Positions 11,401 to 24,883 of a DNA stretch of 64,000 nucleotides are shown here, one piece after another (position 1 is the stretch's first letter; the number at the start of each line of letters is the position of its first letter). This DNA comes from Callipepla californica brunnescens (taxonomy: Eukaryota; Chordata; Aves; Galliformes; Odontophoridae). The notes under the pieces are model-generated. The model saw only the letters and a program-made list of their open reading frames with translations. It ran no database searches and had not been told where the DNA came from. The position numbers were made by a program, and so were the translations under genes. The stretch is taken from contig JALIRH010000002.1 of the NCBI GenBank assembly GCA_023055505.1, forward strand, positions 36,899,733 to 36,963,732, written 5' to 3'.

Positions 11401-14043
11401 ATGGATTTCCTATTTGAGCAGGACAGGTTTCTCTGTGCTTCAGTTCCGAGTCCATAATGCAGGGATTAAAATCTTTCTGAACCATCCAATCTATACTGCA
11501 GTATTTCTGTAAGCAAGGTATATGTTCCAGAAATACAAATAAATAAGCGGAATACTGACTCGGAAAGGGAAAGAATATGTGTATACTATAGTACAATATA
11601 TTACTAATTTTAGTCAGGGGAGAAGAGTTTAAAATGTAAACTTGGAGGTAACATTAAAAAAACATTTAAAAAAGCTCAAAATACAACTTGTATTTTTTAA
11701 AGTCTACATGAAAAAATAAAAAGCAAAAGTAGCTGTTGTAATATGTTCAGCAGTTGTGAAGAAGTGAAGGCAAACTTGATCTCTACAAGTTTACTTTTTG
11801 ATATGGTACTACTTGAAAAAGCACAAGTGTAAACTCTGAGAAAGATTGGGTGTGTGTTGGGTAGTGAGAAACATTCATATATGTTTAAAAAATCCTGACA
11901 GATATCTAGAGAGTTCTACATGCAAGATCAGTTGTCATTCACACTTTAAAAGTATTATTTTCAAGTACTGATAAAAGAAATACAGTGATGTAATTTGCAA
12001 TTTTTTACATTTCTGAAAAAGAAATGAATAAGAAAATGAATGAAGAAAGAATGAATAGAAATTATACTTTCAACATCAGTTAAAGTTCATGAATCATTCA
12101 ATTGTTTGAGTATATGAGCAATTGAATATCCTTCAAGTCTTATATGTAATATTCTCTTATTACTGGAATAAAGATTTTGGAGAAACTGTATCACAAAACT
12201 TGAAAAACTACATAAAGGTAGTTACTTCATAAATAGTTACTTCAGTTTCCATAGCCTGATAGGATGAGGTTAAAATACACGTTTATACTGCAGAATCAAA
12301 CCTCACAAAAAGAAACACAGACTACTGTTTATTTTACATACATAACATAATGTCACTGGCAGTCATATTGTCCTTTCACAAATATACACGGCAGATATTT
12401 TATAATCTCTGGTATTTAAAACCTTTTAGAGCATAAGAAAAAAAAAACCAAAAAACATTTACTAGGAAGTTGTTAAAAACAAACAAAACAAAACAACAAC
12501 AAAAAAAGAACAACAACCTAAATATGGCAATGGCTGCCTTCTAGATAAGAAAGATGGATGATCTGGATTGGGCGTTACGAAGAGGATTCTGATGCTGATT
12601 GGATTATTCAGGAAGAAAATTATAAAACATAATGAGAACAATTTTTCATCTTTTCACATCTGGGAAATAGTTGTTGCCTGTGATTTATTGTAAGTGTAAA
12701 GAAAAGCACTGGAGTGGCTTGTCTGACTGCAGATCAGAGGCTGTTACTGGAAGTGCTGGGTCTTCATTCCCTCCTTTTCATCTTACAGAAAGCTAAAAAA
12801 AGCTAATTCTGCTGTTTGTCAAAGAAGTATAACTTTGTGGCTAGCACTTTCTAGAGAATAGAAGAGTTAAAAATAATAAAACTAGTTGGAAGGGATTTAT
12901 GATTTTAGGAATACTTGAAATTAGCAAACTGGAACACAGAATGTGTTTTGGACTAATCCCAAATTGCCTTAAGAACTAATTTGCATAGTAAGACAGAACA
13001 TTGGGTCAGAATCCTTATCTTGAATTTTGTTAATATTGAACATAAGAAAGCTGGGTATGCCATTTGTGAATAAGGCCTGCTTCTTTCATGAAGGAAAGCA
13101 GATTTGCAACAGGTGTCTTGAATTTTGCTGGATGTGAAGTAAGATAGGTCACTGAGATTCCTTAGCTCTGTAATGGGTATGGAAGACACCAGGCTAGCTG
13201 CTGCTGCTTAACCTGTCTCCAGGGACCCAAATCTATGCTCTAAGGTAATTCAAGATACACCTTTCAGATTACTCCTAGAGGAAAATAAAGATTCAGAATG
13301 AGGAAAAGGCCGTGCATGTACTAGAGCAACTGCACTCAGAAGAGAAAGCAAAACTGGAGAAGATGCCTTAGATACAAGAAAACAAATACAGGGCAATGTT
13401 AAGACAGAGGAAAAAGTAACACCCTTCTCCTCTGCACACGCACGCTGAAGTTGTTTACAAAAGTGCCTTGTAGTGACTGCTGGTGGTGTCACTCTGTCCC
13501 ATGCCCCAGAGCTATCACCGGGCCTCATGGGAGATGTGACCACAGCATCGGACATGGGACTGTTTGTTCACTCACTTTCTGTGAAGAGAGTTTTGAACAG
13601 TGTTTTGAATAGACAGCATTTTCTTTGTGTGGTTGGTAAATAACACAGAGCAAAGTTAGTCAGCAAGTTGCATAGCTTCTGCATTCTGATTCTTTGGAGC
13701 CCTTTTGTACCAAGCTTGACAGGATGTTTTTAACAGAATGTGACATCACTGGGATACCAGAGGTAAGGAAAAAAGTTATTGGGGCTGTTGTGGAATATTT
13801 TGCTCAGAACTGACTAAAAATACTGCTTTAAAATGCCTTTTGGAAAGAAGAAGTTTTCACACTTATCTGGCCAATACTTTTTTTCAGTGAAAATCAATGT
13901 GTTTGTAAGGTATAATTAAGTTTTCTTTTTCTATTTCCTACTTGTGGAGAAAGACATCTATTTGCAAATCTCAACAGTATTATACACTTGCTCTAATTTA
14001 TTGAGAAAAGGTGATAGGACAGCACGTCTTCTTTCTAAAACAG
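8436..14043. other. AT-rich DNA, no gene seen
   Basis: About 5.6 kb of AT-rich DNA. It contains a C16-T10 tract at 10723-10748 and an A-rich low-complexity stretch at about 12430-12520 (caaaacaaaacaac-type). The longest open frame is a minus-strand frame of 165 codons at 10261-10758 that runs into the C/T tract. It has no recognisable domain and I do not call it a gene. Confidence 0.45.
10723..10748. repeat. poly-C / poly-T tract
   Basis: Sixteen consecutive C residues (10723-10738) are followed directly by ten T residues (10739-10748). A C-run this long is rare compared with the A/T runs common here. The other strand is G16, which could form a G-quadruplex. Run length may be affected by sequencing error. 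Confidence 0.9.
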
Positions 14044-14179
14044 GAGACGGTATGTGAATCAAGTACAGCTCTTCATCTGAGTCCTCAAAGCAGCAGTGAA
14101 ACAACTGGAGTGGCGGCAAACTCAGTGAAACCAGCAGAGAGTGGCCCTCTGGACCCCTGCACAGGCTCACTAAGCAAAG
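14044..14179 (+). other. candidate exon, 136 bp, unassigned
   Basis: The segment is preceded by a pyrimidine-rich acceptor (gtcttctttctaaaacag) and followed by a consensus donor (caaag/gtaagg). One frame is open through the whole segment and upstream to 14011. It reads ETVCESSTALHLSPQSSSE, then TTGVAANSVKPAESG and PLDPCTGSLSK, a Ser/Thr/Pro-rich, low-complexity-tail kind of composition. Local GC is higher than in the flanks. I do not recognise the protein. The length is not a multiple of three, so skipping it would shift frame. It could be a real exon of a large gene or lncRNA, or a chance pairing of splice-like signals. Confidence 0.3.
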
Positions 14180-14308
14180 GTAAGGAGAAACCAATATCTG
14201 TGTAAGATCTGTGTAATATCTGGGTAAGACCATGTGTGACCGCTGTTAGTAGTTCCATTAGGACAAGCAGCAGACAGGTGCAGGCAGGCTGATAGCAGCT
14301 GTGCTGTA

Positions 14309-14325
14309 CCCCCCCCCCCCCCCCC
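14309..14325. repeat. poly-C tract, C17
   Basis: Seventeen consecutive C residues lie within a locally GC-rich patch. This is the second long C-run in the window. Confidence 0.9.
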
Positions 14326-14505
14326 TGCACCTCCCTCTGCTGGCTGGAGTGTACTGGGAGGGAGGGAGAGGGCACTGCCGCCAGTGGCATTTTGGGGCTC
14401 CTCCAGTCTGCTCCTTGTGGGTTATCCAGAGGGATGAAGTGTTAGGGTGTAGCAACATATTGTTCGAAAGGGAGAGAAATCAGTGTTCAAGTTGTTGTGG
14501 AAGAC

Positions 14506-14525
14506 TTTTTTTTTTTTTTTTTTTT
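14506..14525. repeat. poly-T tract, T20
   Basis: Twenty consecutive T residues are followed by an A/C-rich stretch (aaacaaacaaac-type). No retroposed gene was recognised next to it on either strand. Confidence 0.9.
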
Positions 14526-17500
14526 AATCAAAAAAACAAACAAACAAAAAAAGCAAAAACAAAAATAAAAACATGATTTAAGATGTTTATATGTATATAC
14601 AAGATAAAAGTATTTTTGGCTCAGGCTCAACAATCTGAGTGGCTTGCTAATATTCAGGATCTAAAGGGAGTTCATGAAAAATGAAAGAAAAGTGCATTAT
14701 TACACAAAATAGCCTTATGAATAACAGGTATCTCACTGTTCTGAAACTGAATTAACAGTACGTGATGTGTTTTATTATGTATACAAACTGAACAACAAAG
14801 CGTCATTGTTTTTGCACAGAACAATCGCGTTCTTTTTTTTTCTTTCTCCAAACAGTGCAGGTGACTTAGCAAAAAGTAAAATAAATAAATAAATGAACTG
14901 GGGGGGGTCGTTGATAGAGTAGTGGAACGATATGAAGCTTTCAGAGTATGCAAATATGTTATTAATACTTAAAAGCTTGAAAATCTTACTTTTAGATTTT
15001 GTTATTCTAGTTGGAAAGTTTTGCAACATGAGTTCTGCTGACAGTTAAACTACTTTTTTGGCAAATAATCTTGGAGAGGTTTACTAATTAAGTCATAACT
15101 AGCATGAATTGCATATTTACTCTGAAGTATGTAAGGAGTGAGAGCATTTTTCTTATGAAAAGTTAGAAAATGAATTGGTAAAACTTTGCCAAGTAGTGTA
15201 AAAGACAAGACAACCATGTTGCTACTCCTGGTTAGACAGGTACTGTCTTTGTTTTGACAAAGCATTTGCAGTGACACTTTTATAATGTCAAATTTGCTAC
15301 TGTACTTTGATCCACTGGTGTGTTGTAGATAAGCTGCCAACTCTGTCCTAATAAAAGCAAATGTTTCCTTTGAGGAGGCTTCTAGAAACAAGCATATTAT
15401 CTGAAGTAGGAATCTGTCACGTGAGGGTGATTGAAGGTGATAAATGTGAATTTACAACTTCGTTATTTGTGTTGCAGTTATACTTCCAGTCTAGTCATGA
15501 GTCAGATGCTGGGTACTGTACAATAAAGAACAGATTTTATATGCTAAATACTGGATGATACAGACATGGGACAGCAAATAAAATGATTATGACAAATTAT
15601 TCAAAATACAGCCAAGGTGTTAACATGGAATTCTTTTCTTTCAATATCTTTCTTCGACTGTTCATAGTAGGTAATTTTAGGTGATGATTTTTTTTTTTTT
15701 TTTTAATAGTATCTCCTTCAGGTAAACTGCCACAAATAGCTTGAAGCTTGTTCTTTTTTTAGACATTCTGTCAGGGAGATCCTGTGGGGAAAGAGCGAAT
15801 TGGTAAAACAAAGTTTTTCCCTGAATTTGTACAAGAGCATGCAAAAATTTAATAGAGGTGGACTGATTAGTATTTATGAAAATAGATAAACCAGTAGAGG
15901 TCAGTACAGAGTGCTGAAATTTAAGTAGAATGTCATGTAAAAAAGCTTTGTGTGTTTAAGGTCTGTAATTTCGATTTTAAGTTTTCACTTAAAATAGGGT
16001 AAGGATTTACAGTTGCCGTCTCTGAAAAGATATATTAAAAATACTTGGGATAATGCAGTAATGCAAACTGCTTAAACAGACTTATTTAAGCAGTAATGTT
16101 CATGTTGCAATAGGTAGTATCTTGTGTAGAGTTGCTTATTTTGTGAAATCATTATAGAAGCAAACAAGTAATGTTTATTATATATGTTGTAGTAACAAAT
16201 GCACCTAGCCAATGGTTATGTAGCAAATTAGGAAAGAGGGTAACTTCTAGGAATCAAGTTTTCAGATAATTCAATTTAAACTAACAAAGATTTTTTTTTT
16301 CCTCATTTTAGTTAACAAATTTGGCTAATTAAAATTAAGACTTGGATTTCAAGTCCTTACATGCACACATAAAGGAATATATGTACACACACACAGGCAG
16401 ACAGACTGTGTATTAAGTTGAATTGTCTTTCGTTTCACTTTTTATAGCCGTTGTTTGCTCGTGGTTTCCTTTTGTGATATAGAGCAAGGAAAAGAATCAG
16501 CACGTACAATCTGTGCATGAAAAGATCATGAGCAAAAGCTCACCTCTGAAAAGCTTCTGTTCAGTCTGCTTTCTGTGGATCTAGAATGAGCAACCTGCAT
16601 TTCCCTATTGTGCTTCCCTGCATTTTAACTTTAGTTTATGCTTGAAAACTCCCTTGCTTTTAAATTGTAGTCGTTGAATATAAAAAAATTCCTAAGAATT
16701 TTATCACTAGATAAGGATAATATACCCTATTTTGATTTCAATATTGATTCATGTCTGCTGTCTATAAGCTAAGAGAGAATTATCCCAACAACTTCAGAAA
16801 GAAAAGATAACAATGGAAACTGTGAATATTTTTTGAAATCCTCTTCATCTGTTCTGCTCATTTTCCATGCTCTTTTTTTAAATTGATTACAGAGGCATTG
16901 GGAAAAATGCAGCATCTCTGAAAACCATGTTTTCTTTTTTATGTGTTTTCTCATGCACTTGAAGGTGACAGGTATTAGGCAGAGTTTGAGCAACGCTTTC
17001 TCATAGGCTGTTCCCTTGTGAGAACTCAGTTTGGAGAGCTTAAAGAGTGGATTATTGCAGGGAAAGGATTCCCTGCCTATTTTAACAGCTATCAACAATA
17101 CAAACAAGGTTGGAAGATGATGGAGGTGTCATAAACGAGTCTTATGTATCTAACCACACTTCTGTCACTGTAACATGAAGTACAGGTTTCTCAGTCAAGT
17201 TGAATCGCTTATGAAATTTGTACATCTCTCTTTATACATGTAGTGTAAAATCCTGGCTTTGGCAAAGTCAAAGAATTAATGAAAAAGTCTTCATGAATCA
17301 ACACTGAATCCAAGAAGTCTACAGGCTTATTTATTTTCCCTTGAAACAAGGGAAACTTAGAAAGAACCTTGTTTCTTTCATAACACAGGATCCAATCTAA
17401 CTGGAAGCATATGAGTAATGGGTTATTAAATGATAATTCACGCTTTGATCCTAAAATTACTACCAAAGGCTTGGAACAATTCATTTCAATTCTTCTGAAT

Positions 17501-20282
17501 TTAAGGGGGAGTGGAGAAACAATACCTCCTATTGATTGAATACCAAAGTAAAAAACTCCCTCTTTCCTCAGATATATTTATGATATAAATAACATTTTCA
17601 CACACAATATTTTCCTATAGACTTCTTTACATCTGAGTTTCTACCGGTTGTAAAGGATGTTAGAAAGTGTATTTTGCTGAGGCACAGTAGAAGCATTCAT
17701 TTGGTGTAATTGATACATTTAACAGATGTGGGAGGGAGCCTTCCCCATCACTTTTCTTGCAAATCAGTAGAAAAGCTGAGGTTAAGGTGGTTCTTACAAT
17801 TCTAAATAGTCTAGTTTTAGCGAGTCAGTTTTGAAGTCCAAATGTCCAAGTATTTGTATTGCTTCAATTAAGTTTGTTTACATGTTAAATTTCATGAACA
17901 TCTGGTCTGCCTTTTTCTGTAACATATGGGATATAAAACCCCAAAAATCAGGGACCAAAATAATGGTGCTGGAAACATGTACTTCAATCAAGTATAATGT
18001 TATTTTAGAAGTTTGCCACTCTTGTTTATATCCATACCAAATATAGAAGATAACAACAGAGCCTGGTCATGATTAAGAAATAGGTGTATCTCATCACTGA
18101 AGTTCACAGTCTCTTAATAGATCAGCATTTAGTATTTTCTTGATTGTGGTATTACTCTCATACATTTTTACAGGTAAAGCACGATTATATTCTTATTTTG
18201 CCCCTCTTTTCTAATGTCTGATTTTTATTTTTACATTCTTCTTTGACAGCCAGCTGTGCAATTATTCTACTTCTACATAGCTTTGTTTTGTTATTAGCAT
18301 TCATTTTCAAGTCATGATTTCTCAATCCTCTTTTGTTTGTATGTTGAATATTTTTTGCATTACCTGGTATGAAGTAAACTGCCACTGAACTGTGAAGCTC
18401 TGTGTTCTGTTTAAGCACATATTAAAAAATTGTGGGCTTGTGTCCAGATGGGAATAGCACCAATTCAGTCTGTGGTGATCAGTAATTGAGATAGCTGCAC
18501 TAGTGAAAAATCTCTGCATATAAACAAGAAAACTGTGACATTTGCACCAGAAATTGAGTTAATTAAGGTTCCTTACCTGTAATTACATTATCAATCTGCA
18601 GGTTGCAAAATAACCTAAAATAAATTAGAGTCAATAAATTTGAATGACAAACGTAGTCAAATAAATAAGTTCAGCATTCCACGGGGAGAAAAAGAAGATA
18701 TATTATTCACCAAAATCAGGAATAAAGGGGCAATCTAAAGGGCTGGTATAACTCTGGAAAATTTATTCTATATCACAATAAAATGTCAGTATAATAATTT
18801 CAATTCTGGTGTCTCAATAATTTTAGTAACACATATTGGTAGAGGAAATTTTGTTTTGGAGCTACTTAAGTGATCAGAAATTCTGTTTATTACCTGCCAT
18901 ATTAATCCTAGCAGCATAGCTGATTTTTTTTTTTTCCACCTTGTCCCAAATATCTATTGTGTATTTGTTTTTTTCCACTGTGTAGCTCAAGTCAGTATTA
19001 ACTTTCTGTTTTTCTTTTCTTTCTCTCACTTCCTTGTGTCTTTAGCCTCCAGACTCTTAACATTCTTTACCTCTCATTGAAATCAATGCGATGCTAAACT
19101 CAAAATTTAATGTATTACATATCCCAGTACAAGAAAAATAACTTATTGTACGTGGTGACATGAGGCTGAGGATCTGTCACCTGTATCACGTCAATATTAA
19201 AACTGAGACATAGATGGAGTTGAGGCTTTCTATAAACTCTGAAAATGATGTCCTTTTTCTAGAGAATTTCTCAGTCATTTCACTCGTAACTTGGTATTTC
19301 TAGGAAGCTTAATCATAAGTGAAGTGAATGCTCTTTCAGTTTTTCTAGTACATGGTCATTATTTGGCTACAAGCAAAGTCATTTCTGAAGACTTTTTAAT
19401 GTCTCCTCTGAGACATTAAGTATTGCCCTAACTATAGAATAAGTCTTTTATCACAGGATTTTAGTATGTCACTGGAACTCGCACAGATTATAGCTGTGTT
19501 TGCTCAATATGCTTCCAGCAGCATTTAAGAACAGGCTTTGTGGTATTTAATAAGTACATTGTCTTACTTTTTCTTTTTGTACTTTAAGGACAAATCTTAG
19601 TTTCATTTATATCCACTATGTTTTCCAAACACTGTAAAAATATAGAGTTTTTTGTTGCTCTGGAAAAAAATGCATGAGATTTATTTATTTTTTGTAAACT
19701 TTTTATATGTATGCTTATATGTACTAATTTTTTTTTAATCAGAATACTTACAATTTGTATCAGGACATAAACATGAGTAGACGTGGAAAATACTATGTAA
19801 TTTCTTTGGGACAATTTTTCAGCTCACTAACATTTTTTTGTGGTACTGACATATTCAAACTGACATTTACTTTCTTTGTAACATGAAGATATTTAAATTT
19901 AAGAAAATATTTAATTAAAGTTGAATGAAATATGGATAAAGATCTTACAAAAAGCTAGCTGTTTTAAACTACATAGAGTGCAACCACATATAATTTGCTG
20001 TGAACCTGATTCATAGAAATACTGCATCTATTTCCTATGAAAATAACTCTATTAATAGTGTTCCTATGGAAGTGTTAATCACATGATCGTGTATATCAAA
20101 AAATATTCCATTTTGCTTGCTGATTTATGCTACTTGAAAGAAAATATGAGTATAGATTTTTCTGGTGTATTATTGCTGGAAGTAAAGATTACCACAGAAA
20201 ATGTGAATGCTTAGAAATAGTATGTTATGAGATAGAAGAGCACATCTTTGATATAAAACCACAGACAATGTGTTCAGCAGTT

Positions 20283-20545
20283 TCATAGAATCATAGTATC
20301 ACCAAGGTTGGAAAAGATCAACTGTCCACGTAACATCAATATTTCTCCACTAAACTGTCTCTCTTAGTACGGTATCTAAATGTTTTCTTGAACACCTCCA
20401 GAGACAGTGACTCAACCATGTCCCTGGGCAACCCATTCCAATACCTGACCATTACATCAGAGAAAAAAATTCATCCTAACGTTCAGCCTGAATCTCCCCT
20501 GGTGCAACTTGAAGTCATTACCTCTAGTCCTATAATGACAAGATG
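20283..20545 (-). mobile_element. CR1 LINE 3' end
   Basis: Reverse complement of a CR1 3' end. It begins tcatagaatcatagtatc, then ggttggaaaagatcaac, and continues through 'acacctccagagacagtgactcaaccatgtccctgggcaaccc' and 'aacttgaagtcattacctctagtcct'. It is 5'-truncated at about 260 bp. The 'ggttggaaaagat' variant matches the type at 38331 more than the copies at 1952 and 63822, so two CR1 subfamilies are present. Confidence 0.9.
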
Positions 20546-22706
20546 ATGCTGGGTGGGTTTATAGCTTCCAGTTCAGAAAGATCATGTTTGGAGATCACAT
20601 TGCAGCTGTGGGCAGAATCATTTTGCAGGGTCATATATTTCTTCAGAGATAGTAATTAGTAGCCTGAGTACAACAGATTCGTCTTGGGTGGTACTCATAT
20701 CTGAGCACAACAGATTTCCTAATGTCTGAACTGAACAGAGAGTAAGTCTGTCATGTCTTTGCAACTTAAGGGAAAGGTAGCAAAGATTGATGAGAGTCAG
20801 TATCAGGAATAAAGTCTTAGTAAACTGTATGAGAACCACCTGATGTAGAGAACAGGTACAGGATCAGCTGTGTGACATTCAAAACATCTCTTTTTCTCCT
20901 TGTTGCAAAAGGTGGCTGAGAGTAATTTGTATCTGGCAGGATGGGAGTATATGTACCAAAAGATGTGCTCTTAGTAGGGAATGGATGTCCTATGGATTCC
21001 AAACACCTTTGTTTGATTTGATGCAGCTTACACCCTATTTTGTTCTTTTTCTGTTAAGTTAAATGTGAACATTTTTTCTTATGAATTAAGAAAATTGTCA
21101 AATTAATAAAAAAATTTGATTCATGTTTGGTTGGAAGTGAAGGACTGTGCAGTGCGACAGCCATCTCTGTTTATGTGATTTCCATTAATATAAACAGAAT
21201 GGGGTCTGGAACTGAGCATAAGTGGGTACGTGTTTCCTCTGACGTGTTCAGTCATTCCTGACCCTTTCCGCTTCATATCACAAGGCACTGATGCTACTTT
21301 GATGCAGCTCTGTGTATGGAGTAGGAACACAAGGCAACAGCCTTGGAGGAGCTCAGAGCAATAGTGCAGTCAGGAGCATGTGTGTTGCCAGAGTCGTGAT
21401 GAAGGGAAAAGGAAGTAAGGATGTGGATAGTGAAAGCTCCTGATGGGTGATTGGAACCTCTTTAGTTTGCACCCTATGTTCTGACACAAGAACCAGTCTT
21501 TCAGGGAAGGCCCACTTGGGATTAACAGTGCATGAACGGAAGTGGAAGTGAACTCTACTTGAACTCCAGACTAACATGAAATGGGTGAGCAAACATCACA
21601 GCAATGACTGTGATAAGTAAGCTCTGCTACAAGACCAGGCTTGCTGTTTTATTTATTCATTCCTGCAGTGGATGTATGACAGTTGTATGTCTTGAACTAT
21701 GACACAGCAAAACTTTATCCGCATGGATTTCAAGAAACAGACCTAGTCATTTTATTCTCGTTGTTTTTAGCCACTTAGGACAGAAGGAAGCAAAGCAAAT
21801 AGCTGTGATTTCAACTGCTTCTATCAGTGCAATAACAGGACAGGAGCTGACACTTGTAAACTTGATTCTGGAAAAGTACCTTTTGCTAATCCACAGAAGA
21901 TAAATGGAGACTTCAGCTAGTTTACAGTTAATCAAAATGAGAACGTGCTTGGGCTGTGCAAAACTGTATCCCTCAAGAGCTCTAAGGCATGGAATACTGT
22001 GATTCCCTGGTAATAGGTAGAGAAGTAGTTCTTTGAAATTAGTAAATTAGTAATTGCAGTTATGGATTTTTTTATTTGAATTTTTTAATGCTTTTAATTT
22101 CAGGTTCTAGGAAAATAAGATCAATGCTGCTCATTGTTATCTCTTGCAAAGAGTTATTTAATCATATTTAAACCCATGCTGCTATCACATTAAAGTATAT
22201 ATCTCTTAAAAAGTGCTCAAAACACTTTTGTCAAATCAAATATATGTTGTGCTTGTACAGTGAAGAAGGGAAGGGAAGAAGTGGAGACTGCCAAGGACAG
22301 ACAAGGCTGTACTGAGAACATTTATTGATTGGAAACAAAATAGTTTTTTGTTTTGGTTTTATATTTTTTTCTTCTCCATATTACATGAAGTGGTCTCTGT
22401 CTGTGTGTAATTTTTACTTTTTAGTGCAATCTGCACCTGTGGCCTTTGGACTTAATGTTTATGACAGATGGACTAGACTGTGTTTGCACCATTTAGTGTA
22501 TAATCCTTCTGTATGTATCTATGCCATGGTAGGCAATGGCACTGGCCCAATGGGCATATTTATTAGAGCAGAATTCCTATCTGCCTCCATTGTTCAGTTG
22601 CAGTGTCCTTTGAGCCTAATGGACCTTGCTTTGTACTGGGCCCACCTACAAAATATTGTTTCGTATTCATGCCAGATTATCTGCTACAGACTCTAGTCAT
22701 TTTTTC

Positions 22707-22710
<4 letters not shown>

Positions 22711-22734
<24 letters not shown>
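22711..22734. repeat. poly-T tract, T24
   Basis: Twenty-four consecutive T residues follow a T-rich lead-in. No retroposon body was recognised on either side. Confidence 0.9.
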
Positions 22735-22738
<4 letters not shown>

Positions 22739-23673
22739 ACTCCAGTGCTTTTGCCAACTAGAACGTTTAAAATGGATCAATTCCATATTGTAAATGCTCT
22801 TCTCCTCTCAGTCTGTGAGCTTCATTTTGAAACATACTTGTTAGCTTTGTTTGCTAGTACTAAGATGCTTGATTAAAAAAGATTCTGAACTTCCTGTATC
22901 TCGTGCTACCTGAACACCCACTCTATTGAAAGCAGAAGTTGTTCCCAGCAAAGCAATGGACCCCATGAAACAAAATGTAATTTATGCAACCCTGTCTGCA
23001 GGAGCCTGCTGGCCCATGGCTGGCAGCCTGGAGCTGTGCAGCACACTCTATTCATGCTGACTTCATGTGTGACGTGTGTGGAAATGGGCTACTATTCCAC
23101 AAGAAACATTGCCTTCTCTGTCAGAGGAACAGCAAAACTAATGCCAAGCAAATGGAAAATGGTGAAATATTCAGGTACTTGAAATGTTAGGTGTCAGATC
23201 TGTGAAATAAGTAGAAGACAGGACAGAAATGATATACCTGTAATCCCTAAGTATGTCATCTTGTGTAGATATCACAATTTCATGTGATACATTAATTTTT
23301 CTTTAACCTATAATAGAATCACAAAAACCCTTTCTGTTGTTTGTAGCTATTTTAAATTTGGCATGTCTGTTTTTGAGTAAAAACCTCAACTCTAGTATTT
23401 CTGTACAAAACGTACGACAGAGTGAGTAAGGACTTGTGAAGAAAGTTAAAATTCATTTATAGGTACTCATGTAGTTTTAATTCCTCATTCACTTTCAATA
23501 CTTCTGAAAGGTTAGCAGGTTAGAAGATCAGAAACTGTGATGGTGAACCTCATTACTGGCAGTTTTGTAAAGGCCTGTATTTTAATCTCTGGATATAATT
23601 TTAAAATTTATTATTGAAATTTGAAAATCCCATGGTGGTTATATTTGGTAATCATCTTTCATGCTCTATGTAC

Positions 23674-23696
23674 TTTTTTTTTTTTTTTTTTTTTTT
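23674..23696. repeat. poly-T tract, T23
   Basis: Twenty-three consecutive T residues in AT-rich DNA. Confidence 0.9.
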
Positions 23697-24097
23697 ACTA
23701 TTCCTTTAATGATAACTAAAATAGTTTCACTGGTTTTGCACATATTGAAGGAATCTTTTTCAGAATGCAGTGTAGAAAATGTGCAAGCTAGTTGTGGGCA
23801 AATCCTGTTTAATACCCTTCAGCATGAATCAACTGTGTGATGGTTCTGATTTTTTTTTTCTGAATTTGCCGTCACATTATCACATTCTTCCTGATAGATT
23901 ATTGCTTACATACTCCTTGAAAAAGCATGTCTTTTTTAAGTTGCTGCCAGTCAGTATGATGATGAATTCTCTTCATAAAGTAACCATAAAATCTTCAAAA
24001 TTTCTTTCATGTAAAAGCCGTTTGTAAATTTTAAGGTGAGAGTAGAGTTCAAAACAGCATATACTACAAAAGACAACATTAAGTGTTTTGTTGTAGC

Positions 24098-24115
24098 TTT
24101 TTTTTTTTTTTTTTT
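24098..24115. repeat. poly-T tract, T18
   Basis: Eighteen consecutive T residues in AT-rich DNA. Confidence 0.9.
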
Positions 24116-24883
24116 GGTGCTTCTTTCTTTAGCTTTACAGTGTTCATAGCCACAATTTAAGAAAACAATAGAGATATCATCCAAGTTTGCCAGGACAAAG
24201 AATTAATCTGCCACAGAATTCTGTTTGTTACATGATCAGATAAGGTTTAAATTGGTTGTAATGTTTGAGTTCTTGATTGAAACCCTCTATAAATAGTGAT
24301 CTTTAGGAGCTGTGTCATACTGTGTACAAGCTACTTGACCATTCATCTGTGATTATCATTTATTCAGTGGTTGTTATGTAAGGTGCTCTAAAACTGCAGA
24401 GTGATACTTGCATGTCCTGCAAGTGGAATTACTCAGTTACTTGCTGAAGAGCCTGGCTGATGATCTTATGAAAGCATAGAACAGCAAGGCTGTTACTATT
24501 AAGAACATGCAACTTAACATGCCAACTTGGAGACACAGAAGTGAAAAGTACTACTTGCATGTCCACATTAATGGATTATCCCTTCTATAGATATCACCTG
24601 ATTGTTATCCATGCCAGTGTACCACATATACGTCTATATACGTATCATCATGTACTCTGGCATCTGCAGGATTGCTTCTGATGTGTACAAGCAAGAGTGT
24701 GTTTTTTTGCCTGAAACTGTGTGTATCTTAGAACATTGCTGAGTCAGTCTTATCTGGTCTTGACGGTATTGACACTTCTCTTAGACAAACCTTAAGCAAG
24801 AGATTTGCAGAACATCCAAACTGGTCAGTAAACTAAATGTTGAGGACATGAGGTCCTGTGATCACAAGCAGGAATAGCTGCTT

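Larger units (their letters stand above)
14180..20282. other. AT-rich DNA, no gene seen
   Basis: About 6.1 kb with no recognised gene or transposon. It holds C17 at 14309-14325 in a locally GC-rich patch, T20 at 14506-14525 followed by an A-rich stretch, and a short aaat repeat near 14880. A 113-codon minus-strand frame at 15050-15391 has no recognisable motif. Confidence 0.45.
20546..24883. other. AT-rich DNA, no gene seen
   Basis: About 4.3 kb without a recognised gene. It includes T-runs at 22711-22734 (24 bases), 23674-23696 (23 bases) and 24098-24115 (18 bases). A plus-strand frame of 123 codons at 22325-22696 has no recognisable domain. Confidence 0.45.

Noticed and set aside
22711..24115. 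Three long T-runs considered as poly-A tails of minus-strand processed pseudogenes
   Set aside because: No retroposed coding sequence or target duplication could be recognised next to any of them.
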